Shown here piece after piece: positions 53,600 to 64,000 of a stretch of DNA of 64,000 nucleotides. The notes under the pieces were generated by a model. The model was not told where the DNA came from and made no database searches. It worked only from the letters and a program-made list of their open reading frames with translations. Made by a program: the position numbers and the translations under genes. Each line of letters begins with the position of its first letter. Position 1 is the stretch's first letter. The stretch is from Anodontia alba (lineage: Eukaryota; Mollusca; Bivalvia; Lucinida; Lucinidae), in assembly GCA_964016985.1 (NCBI GenBank), contig OZ024824.1:51191587-51255586 (forward strand), written 5' to 3'.

Positions 53600-54582
53600 G
53601 CATGTTTTTTTCTCCCTAACAGAAACAGATGAAACAATTCAAATATATAAGGAATACTCTAAAATGGACTGAAAAAGAATGAAACAAATGAAACAGACCA
53701 TTAGCAGTTCTCACTGATGGTCAGTTTCATTTGTTTCATTTGTTACGAAACAGGCTGAAACAGTTCAAACACCTTGGTCAGACCAATAGCAGTTCCCACT
53801 GATGGTCAGTTTCATTTGTTTCATTTGTTACGAAACAGGATGAAACAGTTCAAGCACCTTGGTTAGTGCTTGTTACGAAACAGGGTGAAATGAAATGTAA
53901 CAATGAAACAGATACTTTTCTTAGCCAAGAAATTTTTCTTTTTTGTATAGGCTCATTTCTGTTTCATAACAAATGAAAAGATTAAGATATATAGAGAAAA
54001 CTCAGAAACAGGATGAAACAGACCAAAAACAATGGTCAGTGCTTGTTACGAAACAAGGCGAAACGCAATGAAACGATGAAACAGATATATTTTTTTAATA
54101 AACCCATTTCTGTTTCGTAACAAATGAAACGAATAAGATATATAGGAAAAACTCTGAAACAGGATGAAACAGACCAAAAACTTTGAAATATTCTCATTAC
54201 GAAACAGAGTGAAACGAAATGAAACGATGAAACATACATCTTTTTTTTTTTTTTTTTTATAAACCCATTTCTGTTTCGTAACAAATGAAATGAATAAGAT
54301 ATATAGGAAAAACTCTGAAACAGGATGAAACAGTTCAAAAACCATGGTCAGTGCTTGTTACAAAACAGGGTGAAACGAAATGTAACAATGAAATGGATAC
54401 TTTTGTTAGTCAAGAAATTTTTTATTTTTTTTTATAAGCCCATTTCTGTTTCGTAACAAATGAAACGATTAAGATATATAGAGAAAACTCTGAAACAGGA
54501 TGAAACAGACCAAAAACCATGGTCAGTGCATGTTACGAAACAAGGTGAAACACAATGAAACGATGAAACGGATATATTTTTT
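53600..54582 (+). repeat. GAAAC-rich satellite, block 1
   Basis: Units of 140-230 bp marked by CCATTTCTGTTTCGTAACAA, ATGAAACGAATAAGATATAT, AGGAAAAACTCTGAAACAGG and GATGAAACAGACCAAAAA, with variable poly-T. Minus-strand frames reading WSVSSCFRVFPIYLIRFICY are repeat translations, not membrane proteins. Confidence 0.9.
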
Positions 54583-56927
54583 AGCTCACCTGAGCTCTGC
54601 TCAGGATGAGCTATTGTGATCACTTTTCGTCCGTCGTCCGTCCGTCCGTCCGTCCGTCCGTCCGTCCGTCCGTGCGTGCGTCCGTCCGTCCGTCCGTTAA
54701 CATTTTCAAACGACTTCTCCTCTGAAACCGCTGAGCCAATTTTGCTCAAATTTCATATGGAGCCTCCTTAGGGTGGGGGAACGAAAAATTGCTAAAATGG
54801 TTGCGGTCCGTTGACCAAGATGGCCGCCACGCCCATATATGGTAAAAACCTTTAAAAATCTTCTCCTCCAGAACCGAGAATGCCTTGGGGCTGAACCTTT
54901 GCAGGAATCATCGGGGACGGGAGGTCTACCAAAATTGCTAAAAGAATTGTCGTAAGTTGACGTTTGACCTTTTTACGGCAAGGTCAATTTTGCTTCCCTA
55001 TGCATTTGTATGGGAAAAACCTTTAAAAATCTTCTTCTCCAAAACCGAGCATGCCTTATGGCTGAATCTTTGCATATATCTTCGGGAACAGGAGAGCTAC
55101 CAGAATTGCTAAAATAATGGTCGTACATTGACATTTGACCTTTTTACACTAAGGTCAATTTTGCTTCCTTATGCATTTGTATGGGAAAAATGTTCAGAAT
55201 TTCAAACAACTTCTCCTTTGGAGCCTCTGGGCCAATTTTGCTCAAATTTCATATGGAGCCTCCTTAGGGTGGGGGATCGAAAAATTGCTAAAATGGTCGC
55301 GGTCCGTTGACCAAGATGGCCGCCACGCCCATATATGGTAAAAACCTTTAAAAATCTTCTCCTCCAGAACCGAGAATGCCTTGGGGCTGAACCTTTGCAG
55401 GAATCATCGGGGACGGGAGGTCTACCAAAATTGCTAAAAGAATTATAGTACGTTGACGTTTGACCTTTTTACGGCAAGGTCAAGTTTGCTTCCCTATGCA
55501 TTTGTATTGGAAAAACCTTTAAAAATCTTCTTCTCCAAAACCGAGCATGCCTTTTGGCTGAATCTTTGCATATATCTTCGGGAACAGGAGGGCTACCAAA
55601 ATTGCTAAAATAATGGTCGTACATTGACATTTGACCTTTTTACGTTAAGGTCAATTTTGCTTCCTTATGCATTTGTATAGGAAAAATGTTCAGAATTTCA
55701 AACAACTTCTCCTCTGGAGCCTTTGGGCCAATTTTGCTCAAATTTGATATGGAGCCTCCTTAGGTAGGGGGAACAAAAGATTGCTAAAATGGTCACGGTT
55801 TGTTGACCAAGATGGGCGCCATGCCCATATATGGTAAAAACCTTTATAAATCTTTTTCTCTAGAACCGAGGATGCTTTGGGGCTGAATGTTTGCATAAAT
55901 CATCGGGGACAGGGGGTCTACCAAAATTGCTAAAATAATGGTCATACATCGACATTTGACCTTTTTACGGCAAGGTCAAGTTTGCTTCCTTATGCATCTG
56001 CATGGGAAAAAACATTTAAAAATCTTATTCTCTAAAACTGAGGATGGCTTGTGGCTGAATCTTTGCATATATCATCTGGAACTGGCGGTCTACCAAAGTT
56101 GCTAAAATAATTCTCATTCATTGACATTTAACCTTTTTACGGCGAGGTCAAGTTTGCTTCTGTATGCATTTGTATGGGCCCCATACACTTGTATGGAAAA
56201 AATGTTGATAATTTCAAATGGCTTTTCCTCTGAAGCCTCCGGGCCAGTGTTGCTCAAATTTCATGCGGAGCCTCCGTGGGCAGGAGAATGAAAGATTGCT
56301 AAAATGGGTATGGTCCATTGATCAAAATGGCTGCCATGCCCATATATGGTAAAAACCTTTAAAAATCTTCTTCTCCATAACCAAATAAGCCCTGGGTCCT
56401 AATCTTTGCACAAATTACGGGGGACAGGACATCTACCAAAATTGCTCAAATGATGGTTCTATGTTGACATTTGACCTTTTTGCCTCCAAGGTCAAATTTG
56501 CTTCCCTATTTGTGTGGGCCATATACATTTATATTGAAAGTATCGAAGTGACTTGTAGATCAACAGTAGTTAAAATTGTTCTGATTGGAAATCTAAGATG
56601 GCCATCATCTGGTTTATATTTATAATATTTCCCTGCCACTGTGCTGTTTACATGTATAAAAATATCATGATTCTTCAGAAACCACTTAGCCAATTTCCAC
56701 CAAATTTCACATTGATCCTTCTGTTGAAATGTGATTGATAGTTTATTCAAATGATCATGCTCCATTGACTGTCAGGCCCATATATTCTTCTTCAAAACTA
56801 AGAACTGCTCAAATGATGATATTTTCATTAGTTGCGATGATAGGATTGGAAAAATGTTGCATAACATCTGCATGTCTGCAGTGGCTATGTCAATCAGGTG
56901 AGCGAACCGTGGCCCGTGGGCCTCTTG
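54583..56927 (+). mobile_element. Helentron-like element (family A), complete
   Basis: The 5' hairpin AGCTCACCTGAGC / GCTCAGGATGAGCT (54583-54612) is followed by a (CCGT)n tract (54628-54695). About four units of roughly 490 bp are marked by ACCAAGATGGCCGCCACGCC, CATATATGGTAAAAACCTTT and TGACCTTTTTACGGCAAGGT. The 3' end is TCAATCAGGTGAGCGAACCG, hairpin GGCCCGTGGGCC, then TCTTG at 56927. The satellite reads through when it is removed (GATATATTTTTT / TTAATA), giving a clean T-run insertion. Confidence 0.78.
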
Positions 56928-58975
56928 TTTAATATACCCATTTCTGTTTCGTAACAAATGAAACGAATAAGATATATAGGAAAAACTCTGAAACAGGATA
57001 AAACAGACCAAAAAATTTGAAATATGCTCGTTACGAAACAGAATGAAATGAAATGAAACAATGAAACATACATCTTTTATTTTTTATAAATCCACTTCTG
57101 TTTCGTAACAAATGAAACAAATAAGATATAGATGAAACAGGATGAAACAGTTCAAACACCTTGGTCAGTGCTTGTTATGAAACAGGGTGAAACGAAATGT
57201 AACAATGAAACAGATACTTTTCTTAGCCAAGAATTTTTTTTTTTTTTTTATAAGCCTATTTCTGTTTTGTAACAAATGAAATGATTAAGATATATAGAGA
57301 AAACTCTGAAACAGGATGAAACAGACCAAAAACCATGGTCAATGCTTGTAAGAAACAAGGTGAAACATAATGAAATGATGAAACAGATATATTTTTTTAA
57401 TAAACCCATTTCTATTTCGTAACAAATGAAACGAATAAGATATATAGGAAAAACTCTGAAACAGGATGAAACAGACCAAAAGACTTGTTCAATGCGGTTA
57501 CGAAACAGAATGAAACGAAATGAAACGATGAAACATACATCTTTTTTTTTTATAAACCCATTTCTATTTCGTAACAAATGAAACGAATAAGATATATAGG
57601 AAAAACTCTGAAACAGGATGAAACAGACCAAAAAATTTGAAATATGCTCGTTACGAAACAGAGTGAAACGAAATGAAACGATGAAACATACATCTTTTTT
57701 TTTTATAAACCCATTTCTGTTTCGTAAGAAATGAAACGAATAAGATATATAGGAAAACCTCTGAAACAGGATGAAACAGACCCAAAAATTTGTAATATTC
57801 TCGTTACGAATCAATGAAACGATGAAACATACACCTTTTTTTTTTATAAACTCATTTCTGTTTTGTAACAAATAAAACGAATAAGATATGTACGAAAAAC
57901 TTTGAAACAGGATAAAACAGACCAAAAAATTTGAAATAAACAGGGTGAAAAGAATTGAAACAGACCTACAACCTTGGTCACTGCTTGTTACAAAACAGAG
58001 CGTAACTAAATGAAATGATGAAACAGATACTATTCTTAGTGTTTCAATTTTTTTTTTTCTTTTATAAACCCATTTCTGTTTCGTAACAAATGAAATGAAT
58101 AAGATATATAGGAAAAACTCTGAAACAGGATGAAACAGACCAAAAGACTTGTTCAATGCTTGTTACAAAAGAGGGTGAAACGAAATGAAACAAAGAAACA
58201 TACATTTTTTTTTTTTTTATAAACCCATTTCTGTTTCATAACAAATGAACAAATAAGATATATAGGAAAAAACTTTGAAATAGGATCAATCAGACCATAA
58301 AAACTTGTTGCATGTTTCGAAACAGGGCAAAAAGAAATGAAACGGTGAAACATATACATTTTTTTTTAATAAACCCATTTCTGTTTCGTAACAAAAATGA
58401 ATAAGATATAGAGGAAAAACTCTGAAACAGGATGAAACAGACCAAAAAATTTGAAATATATCTTGGTCGGTGGTCATTACGAAACAAGGTGAAATAAATT
58501 GAAACAGACCTACAACCTTGGTCACTGCTCATTATGAAACAGGGTTAACAAAATGAAACGATTGAACAGAAACTATTCTTAGTGTTTCAATTTATTTTTT
58601 AATAAGCCCATTTCTGTGTCGTAGCAAATGAAATGATTAAGATATATAGAAAAAACAGGATGAAACAGACCAAAAACTATGGTCAATGCTCTTCACAAAA
58701 CAAGGGGAAACAAAATGAAACAGACCTACAACCTTGGTCACTGCTAGTAATGAAACAGTATTTAACGAAATGAAACGATTGAACAGATACTATTCTTAGT
58801 CTTTCAATTTCTTTTTTAATAAGCCCATTTCTGTTTTGTAACAAATGAAACGATTAAGATATATAGGGAAAACCCGGAAACAGGATGAAATAAACAAGTG
58901 ATACAGACCTACAACCTTGGTCATAGCTTGTTATGAAACAGGATGTAATGATATGAAATGATGAAGCAGAGCGGG
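56928..58975 (+). repeat. GAAAC-rich satellite, block 2
   Basis: About 12 further units in the same orientation, unit length 143-230 bp. The 302-residue minus-strand frame at 57248-58156 has strict repeats of the same peptide and is not a gene. Confidence 0.92.
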
Positions 58976-59621
58976 TACTTTTTTTTATTTAATCCCATTT
59001 TTCTTCAGTTGGACTTCCTGAGGGGCATAGGTAATTATGCTAATATGATATGTATTCTGATTTATTTTTAAACGTGTATATTGTGGGTGTACTCATTTGA
59101 AATACCTAGAAAAGTTTACAAAACCATTTGTTGTGGGTTATCATTTGAATGGCCTGGATTGTTGAGGTGGGGGAGGGGGGTGGGGTGGAGTGGGAAGGGC
59201 GAGGGTCAAAATATTATTTCAAAATCTATTGACCCACCCCATTTTTGTCGCGCCTGGTTTCAGCATGGCGCTATATAGGGATCTGGTTTTCTGTCTGTCC
59301 ATTCATCCATCAATCCGTCAACATTTGGGTCAACCCTCTAGTAATTTCCCTATGAATTCTGCAAATGTGGTTGTTTTTATCTAAATAATGTATGAATTTT
59401 CTCTCTTTTTAACTCTGATTACTTTAGTCAATTCTATAAATTACGTATGCCTTTTTTATAGGCATATTGTTATTTATATATTGTATATCAAGTCTCTGTA
59501 GCTGTGTCTCTCTCTCTTTGCCTTTTTCTGTTTCTCTCTTTGTTTACCTTAGTATTTTCTATGATATACATATGGCTGTTATGAAGGGCTGTTATTGAAT
59601 GAATAATATATTAGAATCTTA

Positions 59622-59623
59622 CT

Positions 59624-59697
<74 letters not shown>
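59622..59697. repeat. (CT)n microsatellite
   Basis: About 36 CT dinucleotides with one interruption (CTCTAT). Confidence 0.97.
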
Positions 59698-59700
<3 letters not shown>

Positions 59701-60374
59701 TTATTATCTTCTGTAAATTACATAATTTTCACAAGGAGAATGTTTATTGTGGAGTGTAGTAATTAAATTTAGCACATTTTTAATCTCTCTCTCTCTCTCT
59801 CAATTTTTTTAGTATTCCTAAAATTATAAAGTATGCTGGATGTTTTTATTTCATATGAATAGGACAAATACATATAATGGGAAGTTGGGTATTGGCCCCC
59901 CCCAGCCCCTCCCCCTCCCCCCCCCCCCCCCACCCAAAAAAAAAAAAAAAAAAAAAAAAAGAATATAAAATAAATGAGAAAACAATAAAAATTAATTTTC
60001 AAGCTGAGACTTAACCATTGTCATGCTGAATAAATAAAGATGCCACGCCCTCTTATAATTTTCAGCCTATCAGAATACTTGATCCAGGTTGTTGATACAA
60101 ATTCACATACTTAATGACAAACAGTGCAGATCCAGATCAGTTCAGAAGCCAACTGATCTTGATCTACATTTAGCAAAGGTAGGCATATCTGGGTTCAGCA
60201 GGACCAGAGTTAATACCTAGAGACCTTAACAATGTGGTAGCTTAGAACAATTTAAATTAGTTTATTTGCAGTAATAAAATAAGACTTGGTAGTTTATTTG
60301 AAACATCTGCTCGCCAGACAATTGCTACTACTCCATTCATGCCTATTGTCCCACAAAGGGATATTGAAAAAAAT

Positions 60375-60430
60375 TGTAGACCCAAATCAGATGCTGCCAA
60401 ATGCAGCATCTTAGCTGATCTGGGTCTACA
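60375..60430. repeat. Long hairpin repeat
   Basis: TGTAGACCCAAATCAGATGC pairs with GCATCTTAGCTGATCTGGGT + CTACA, giving a stem of about 25 bp with one bulge. Related imperfect hairpins lie at 60128-60165 (GATCCAGATCAGTT / AACTGATCTTGATC) and 61098-61150 (CAGATCAGACGATGC / GCATCTG), each followed by a TGTTTGC-like motif. Confidence 0.75.
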
Positions 60431-61639
60431 TTGTTTGCATTAAATTTGGAATTTCTATAAACCATGGTATTAATAAAAGTAAGTAGACACACTTTCAACT
60501 GGAAATAAACGAGTCCAAGGAGTTAAGGTATGAGAAACAAGTTGGCATAATTGGATTTAAAATATCAAGATTATTTTTTCTTTGAAATCTGAAAAAAAAA
60601 AAAAAAAAAAATCAAACAGTCATCTGTTTTAAATTTGATTAACACTTTAAGGATGAAAGGTAATTGTTGTTTTAGGCAATGTTCACTTACCATCTCGCTC
60701 TCTCCCTCTCTCTGTCTAGGACTGATTATAATTATTTATTAATTTGGAGATTTTGAAATGTTTTAATACTTTGTTTTAATACAATTATTACATAGTCATG
60801 AAATCTGATGCAAGCATTCTCATGAAAATTATAAAGCAAAGAAATAAAAATTCATTGGATACATTATTGTACTTTGTAATATATTGTAAAATACAAAACC
60901 AAAAATAAGTAGATTTTACGGCTTTATGAACTAGATACAAATACATTCATTGTGGGGTTGACTGTTTATGAAAACTAGATAACATTTATTAATATAGCTG
61001 TGCTATTCTTGTCATGTTAATATAGCTGTGCTATTCTTGTCACTGTGACATCAGAGTGCCTTGTAAAAAGAGCTGTCAGCAAAACCTGGACTGGTATATT
61101 GGCAAACATGCACACCCAGATCAGACGATGCAGAAGCGGCATCTGAACAGGGTATGCACTGTTTGCTTAAGTTACAGAAGGTTAAGAGTTTTAAGTCCCC
61201 ATTCAGGACCATATTCCCTCCCTACACTCTGAGACAATCGACCAACAAGTGCTGTCAGTACTTTGATTAAGTTTGTTCTCCAGTATAAGACTGGATAATA
61301 AATACCTGTGTACACATATAGGTAATTTATTGGAAAAAAAATAATGAACAAAAAAAAAAAAAAAAAAAAGTGCATTCTGACCATGCAAGACAGCATGTTA
61401 ATGTGATATGCACAGGTCCATTACATCACAGTTCCATAAATACCCTAGTTTTATAACCAAGTTATCTCAGAGCACCTATCAAAGATGCTGAGCACATTCC
61501 TACACCCAAATTGTTTGAGCAGTTACATCAAGTGCTCTGATTGGACAACACCAAGTTGTCCAACAAATGTGTTCGGCTACAAGTTTGGTTTTAAATTTTG
61601 GTTTATGAATAGAAATATATTATTCATTTGCTACTGTTA

Positions 61640-62128
61640 GCCATTTTTTTACTCTTTCATGTGTTATGAAACAGAAAGGGGTGGAAATGCTTGGATTAGT
61701 ATCTGTTTCATTAGTTTCATTCGCTTTCACCCTGTTTTTTGACAAGCACTGACCTGTTTTGATGGCCTATTTCTTTGTTGAAGAAATGGAAAGGGGTTTC
61801 TACAAATAAAGTGTAGGATTAGGAATATTGTCCTTTCCCTTCTGTTTCATTTCATTTTACCCTGTTTCATGATGAGCACTGACAAAGATTGTAGGTGGGT
61901 TTCATTTATGAAACCAAAAGGGGTTTATTCATTTGTTATGAAACAGAAATGGGTTTATAAAAAAAAAAAGATGTATGTTTCATCATTTCATTTTGTTTCA
62001 TCCTGTTTCATAACAAGCATTGAACAAATCTTTTGGTCTGTTTCATCCTGTTTCAGAGTTTTTCCTCTATATCTTATTCGTTTCATTTGTTACGAAACAG
62101 AAATGGATTTATGAAAAAAAAAAAGATG
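61640..62128 (-). repeat. GAAAC-rich satellite, inverted block
   Basis: The same satellite as 53600-58975 on the opposite strand (GTTTCATCCTGTTTCAGAGT TTTTCC, TACGAAACAGAAATGG). It continues at 63897 after the inserted TIR element. Confidence 0.9.
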
Positions 62129-62130
62129 TA

Positions 62131-63188
62131 CCGTATTAACCATATATTTTCGGACACCATTAATGTTTGGACACCACCTATTTTCTGCAAAATATGATAA
62201 TTTAATACACCATAGCATTTCGGACACCCCCTGAATTTGAAAAAGATAATTTCCTAATTTCGGACACAAAAATGCCTCTGGACAAAGCCGAATTTTCAAT
62301 GAAATCCAACACCAAACCCACAGAGTCGCTATCATTTTCACGGATGTTTTGATAGACGAAGCCATTTTCTAACAGGTAAGAAGGAAGTAGTAGAGTCTAA
62401 AAAATTAACTCAGTTAAAAATTATTTTCCGTCAGGGCTGTTTTCATTCAGGGAGAAACTACTTTTATTTGTTTATTCAAATTGCCGTGCTTATAAACTGC
62501 GCATGCCACTTACTATACATTCGAAGACGATGAAATCGCCCCTCGTCCAAATGGACTGATCTACCAATACACAGCTAAAAATAGGCAAGAAGAAAAACAA
62601 TAATAATAATAATAATAATAATAATGAAGGCCATGGAACATGCCACAATCTCATTACCGTTCAATGTTTTTCAACGAGGAGATATTATAGCACCTGTCTA
62701 TTTCTCGGTAACACTATTTATACTTATCTTTTAAAAACCGTCATATTACCACGTGGTTCTATACCAAGTGTTAGTCGGTTCTATACCACGTGTTAGTCAC
62801 ATGCAAACTTTACGACACCCAAGGTTACGTTTCCTCTACATGGTGTGTTGGCGTGTCAAGTAAAAAAGACGTCATTATAAAATTTTCATTATGGGCATTT
62901 CCTCATAACCAAAATAAAAACGATTATAGTGACAATCAAAGCAGTGAAGCTTGTAAAATTAATTTCCATTAATATTTATTAAAACAAGCACTCCTATTAA
63001 ACAGGCAATCAGCGACCTTTTGTCAGTGCGTTAATATTACGCAATTTTATGATCGTCTGCTCAGGGCGATTGGGCAACCTCGTTGAAAAACCTGCTCAGC
63101 CTTTGCAGAGCTGCAAATAATGACGAGTCAGTATGGTAACTTCATTTTCCTATGGAATACATTACTATCTTTCATGGCTTTAGGAACG

Positions 63189-63219
<31 letters not shown>

Positions 63220-63894
63220 CAAACTGGGTCTTCTACGAATTCAAGCACCGCGGTCACCCATCCAGGTATTAACCGCAATCTCCGTTGCTTAACTTCGTAA
63301 AAAAGCCAATCATTCTACCAATGTCGCCATAAAAGCCGGCTTCCTAAGCGAGGCTGTAGAAGTGATTATATACCTAATCCGTTACAAAAAAAAAATAAAA
63401 ATAAAAAAAAAATAAACTAAAGTAACCGTTTCATCCACTTACAGAAACGATCTTTGGCAAACAGAATAGATCCTAATCAGATATCTGCCATCTGCTGCGA
63501 TTCTATCAACGAACTTAGCCCTTTGCACCAAGTCCATCTTTGAGGTGTGCCAATACCGGCAGGATTTTTCTGAACAACAGGAGGGGTCATGTGACTCAGT
63601 TTATTTACAAATGGCGCCCTGTCCGAACGACGATGCGATGATCAGTTGAAAAGTAACAGTGGTTTAATTTTTCGTATTTATCAAGCAAAAAACGGTCCAT
63701 AATAGTCAGTATTAAAAACTCGTGTACTACAAACCGCCGATCTGCCTGCGTGACAGACCTTAAAATCTTCATTTTTATCGGAATTTTTCAGGTATTTTCT
63801 TTAATTTTCGGACACGGCGTTATATTTTCATAAATATTCGGACAAAAAATAAAATAATTATTTTAACGTGTCCGAAAATATATGGTAAATACGG
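62131..63894. mobile_element. TIR element with TA target duplication, non-autonomous
   Basis: The left end CCGTATTAACCATATATTTT CGGACAC and right end GTGTCCGAAAATATATGG TAAATACGG are inverted, flanked by TA (62129-62130, 63895-63896). The satellite gives a direct empty site (AAAGATGTATGTTTCAT at about 61975). Terminal motifs repeat inside (TTTCGGACAC at about 62218 and 62258; TTTTCGGACA at 63807). It has no transposase. The interior looks like captured genomic DNA, with (AAT)n at 62599-62627, a duplicated GGTTCTATACCA(A/C)GTGTTAGTC at 62754-62800, and a 5S-like stretch. TA target and termini suggest the Tc1/mariner superfamily. Confidence 0.82.
63225..63330 (-). ncRNA. 5S rRNA-like sequence (pseudogene or SINE3 piece)
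   Basis: The minus strand reads GAAGTTAAGCAACG, then GGTTAATACCTGGATGGGTG and ACCGCGGTGCTTGAATTC. The first is close to the 5S internal box A (AAGTTAAGCAACG) and the second to box C (TACCTGGATGGGTGACCGC), with 5S-like spacing. The 5' third does not look like 5S, and a long T-run (63188-63211 on the plus strand as A) follows its 3' end as a terminator would. Not a functional 5S gene by eye; a 5S-derived SINE or other pol III gene relic. Confidence 0.5.
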
Positions 63895-63896
63895 TA

Positions 63897-64000
63897 TGTT
63901 TCATGGTTTCATTTCGTTTCACCCTGTTTCATAATGAGAATATTTCAAATTTTTTGGTCTGTTTCATCCTGTTTCAGAGTTTTTCCTATATATCTTATTT
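63897..64000 (-). repeat. GAAAC-rich satellite, inverted block (continues past window)
   Basis: Resumes the satellite unit exactly where the TIR element interrupted it (ATGTTTCATGGTTTCATTTC) and runs off the end of the window. Confidence 0.9.

Larger units (their letters stand above)
58976..61639. other. AT-rich intron DNA with microsatellites; no gene seen
   Basis: Contains (CT)n at 59622-59697 and 59783-59804, a poly-C/poly-A tract at 59897-59962 and poly-A runs at 60590-60611 and 61350-61369. A 28-bp direct duplication (TAATATAGCTGTGCTATTCT TGTCA) lies at about 60992-61045, and three small hairpin repeats at about 60.1, 60.4 and 61.1 kb. No exon-like frame with splice sites. Confidence 0.6.

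Noticed and set aside
57248..58156. 302-residue minus-strand frame resembling a multi-pass membrane protein
   Set aside because: It is the GAAAC satellite translated; the same hydrophobic peptide repeats with each unit and frames shift between blocks.
61172..61396. Phe-rich frame as a signal/membrane peptide
   Set aside because: Produced by a poly-A run read on the minus strand.

Overview
The window is eukaryotic DNA, most likely from a bivalve mollusc. It has spliced animal exons, AT-rich introns, and dense GTCC-GTCC-rich repeats whose ends (AGCTCACCTGA ... TCAGGTGAGC ... CTCTTGTTT) I associate with clam genomes. The species cannot be fixed from the sequence alone.

Host gene. The only host coding sequence I can support is two plus-strand exons of an OCRL/INPP5B-type inositol polyphosphate 5-phosphatase, both from its C-terminal RhoGAP-like domain (727-823 and 31188-31315). 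The intron between them is about 30.4 kb. The following intron runs off the window, so at least 32.7 kb more is intron or beyond the gene. Nearly everything else is transposable elements (TEs) and satellites in these introns.

Region 1-31 kb, first intron. (a) About 200 degenerate copies, in a dozen blocks, of a 33-bp minisatellite. Each unit carries a consensus 5' splice-site motif (CAG/GTGAGT). (b) Helentron-like non-autonomous elements (called HINE here) with a 5' hairpin, internal tandem arrays, a 3' hairpin and a CTCTTGTTT or CTTTGTCTA end (1-531, 824-2665, 5003-6822, 9993-13001). (c) tRNA-derived SINEs and small MITEs inside the minisatellite. (d) A decayed DIRS-type tyrosine-recombinase retrotransposon (16031-29407) filled with three mariners, HINEs and a pogo/Tigger-like MITE that itself holds another HINE.

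Region 31-51 kb. After the second exon come two HINEs, then a second DIRS element (34524-51126). Inside it is a HINE (38747-47450), and inside that a small LTR element (TRIM-like) whose LTRs carry a tRNA-like promoter. Directly next to the TRIM is a 6.6-kb Ty3/gypsy element on the minus strand with the unusual domain order protease-integrase-reverse transcriptase-RNase H (Gmr1 type). Both use a PBS matching tRNA-Pro. The DIRS element also holds a second copy of the HINE found beside the first exon.

Region 51-64 kb. A LINE 3' fragment, a third DIRS fragment, a 5-kb GAAAC-rich satellite split by a HINE, AT-rich DNA with microsatellites and small hairpin repeats, and a 1.76-kb TIR element with TA target duplications that contains a 5S rRNA-like stretch. 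Inverted copies of the satellite flank it.

All TE coding regions seen are broken, but several only lightly. Mariner copies at 25486 and 21573 have one internal stop each. The gypsy LTRs differ at 4 positions by eye in 591 bp, which indicates recent activity.
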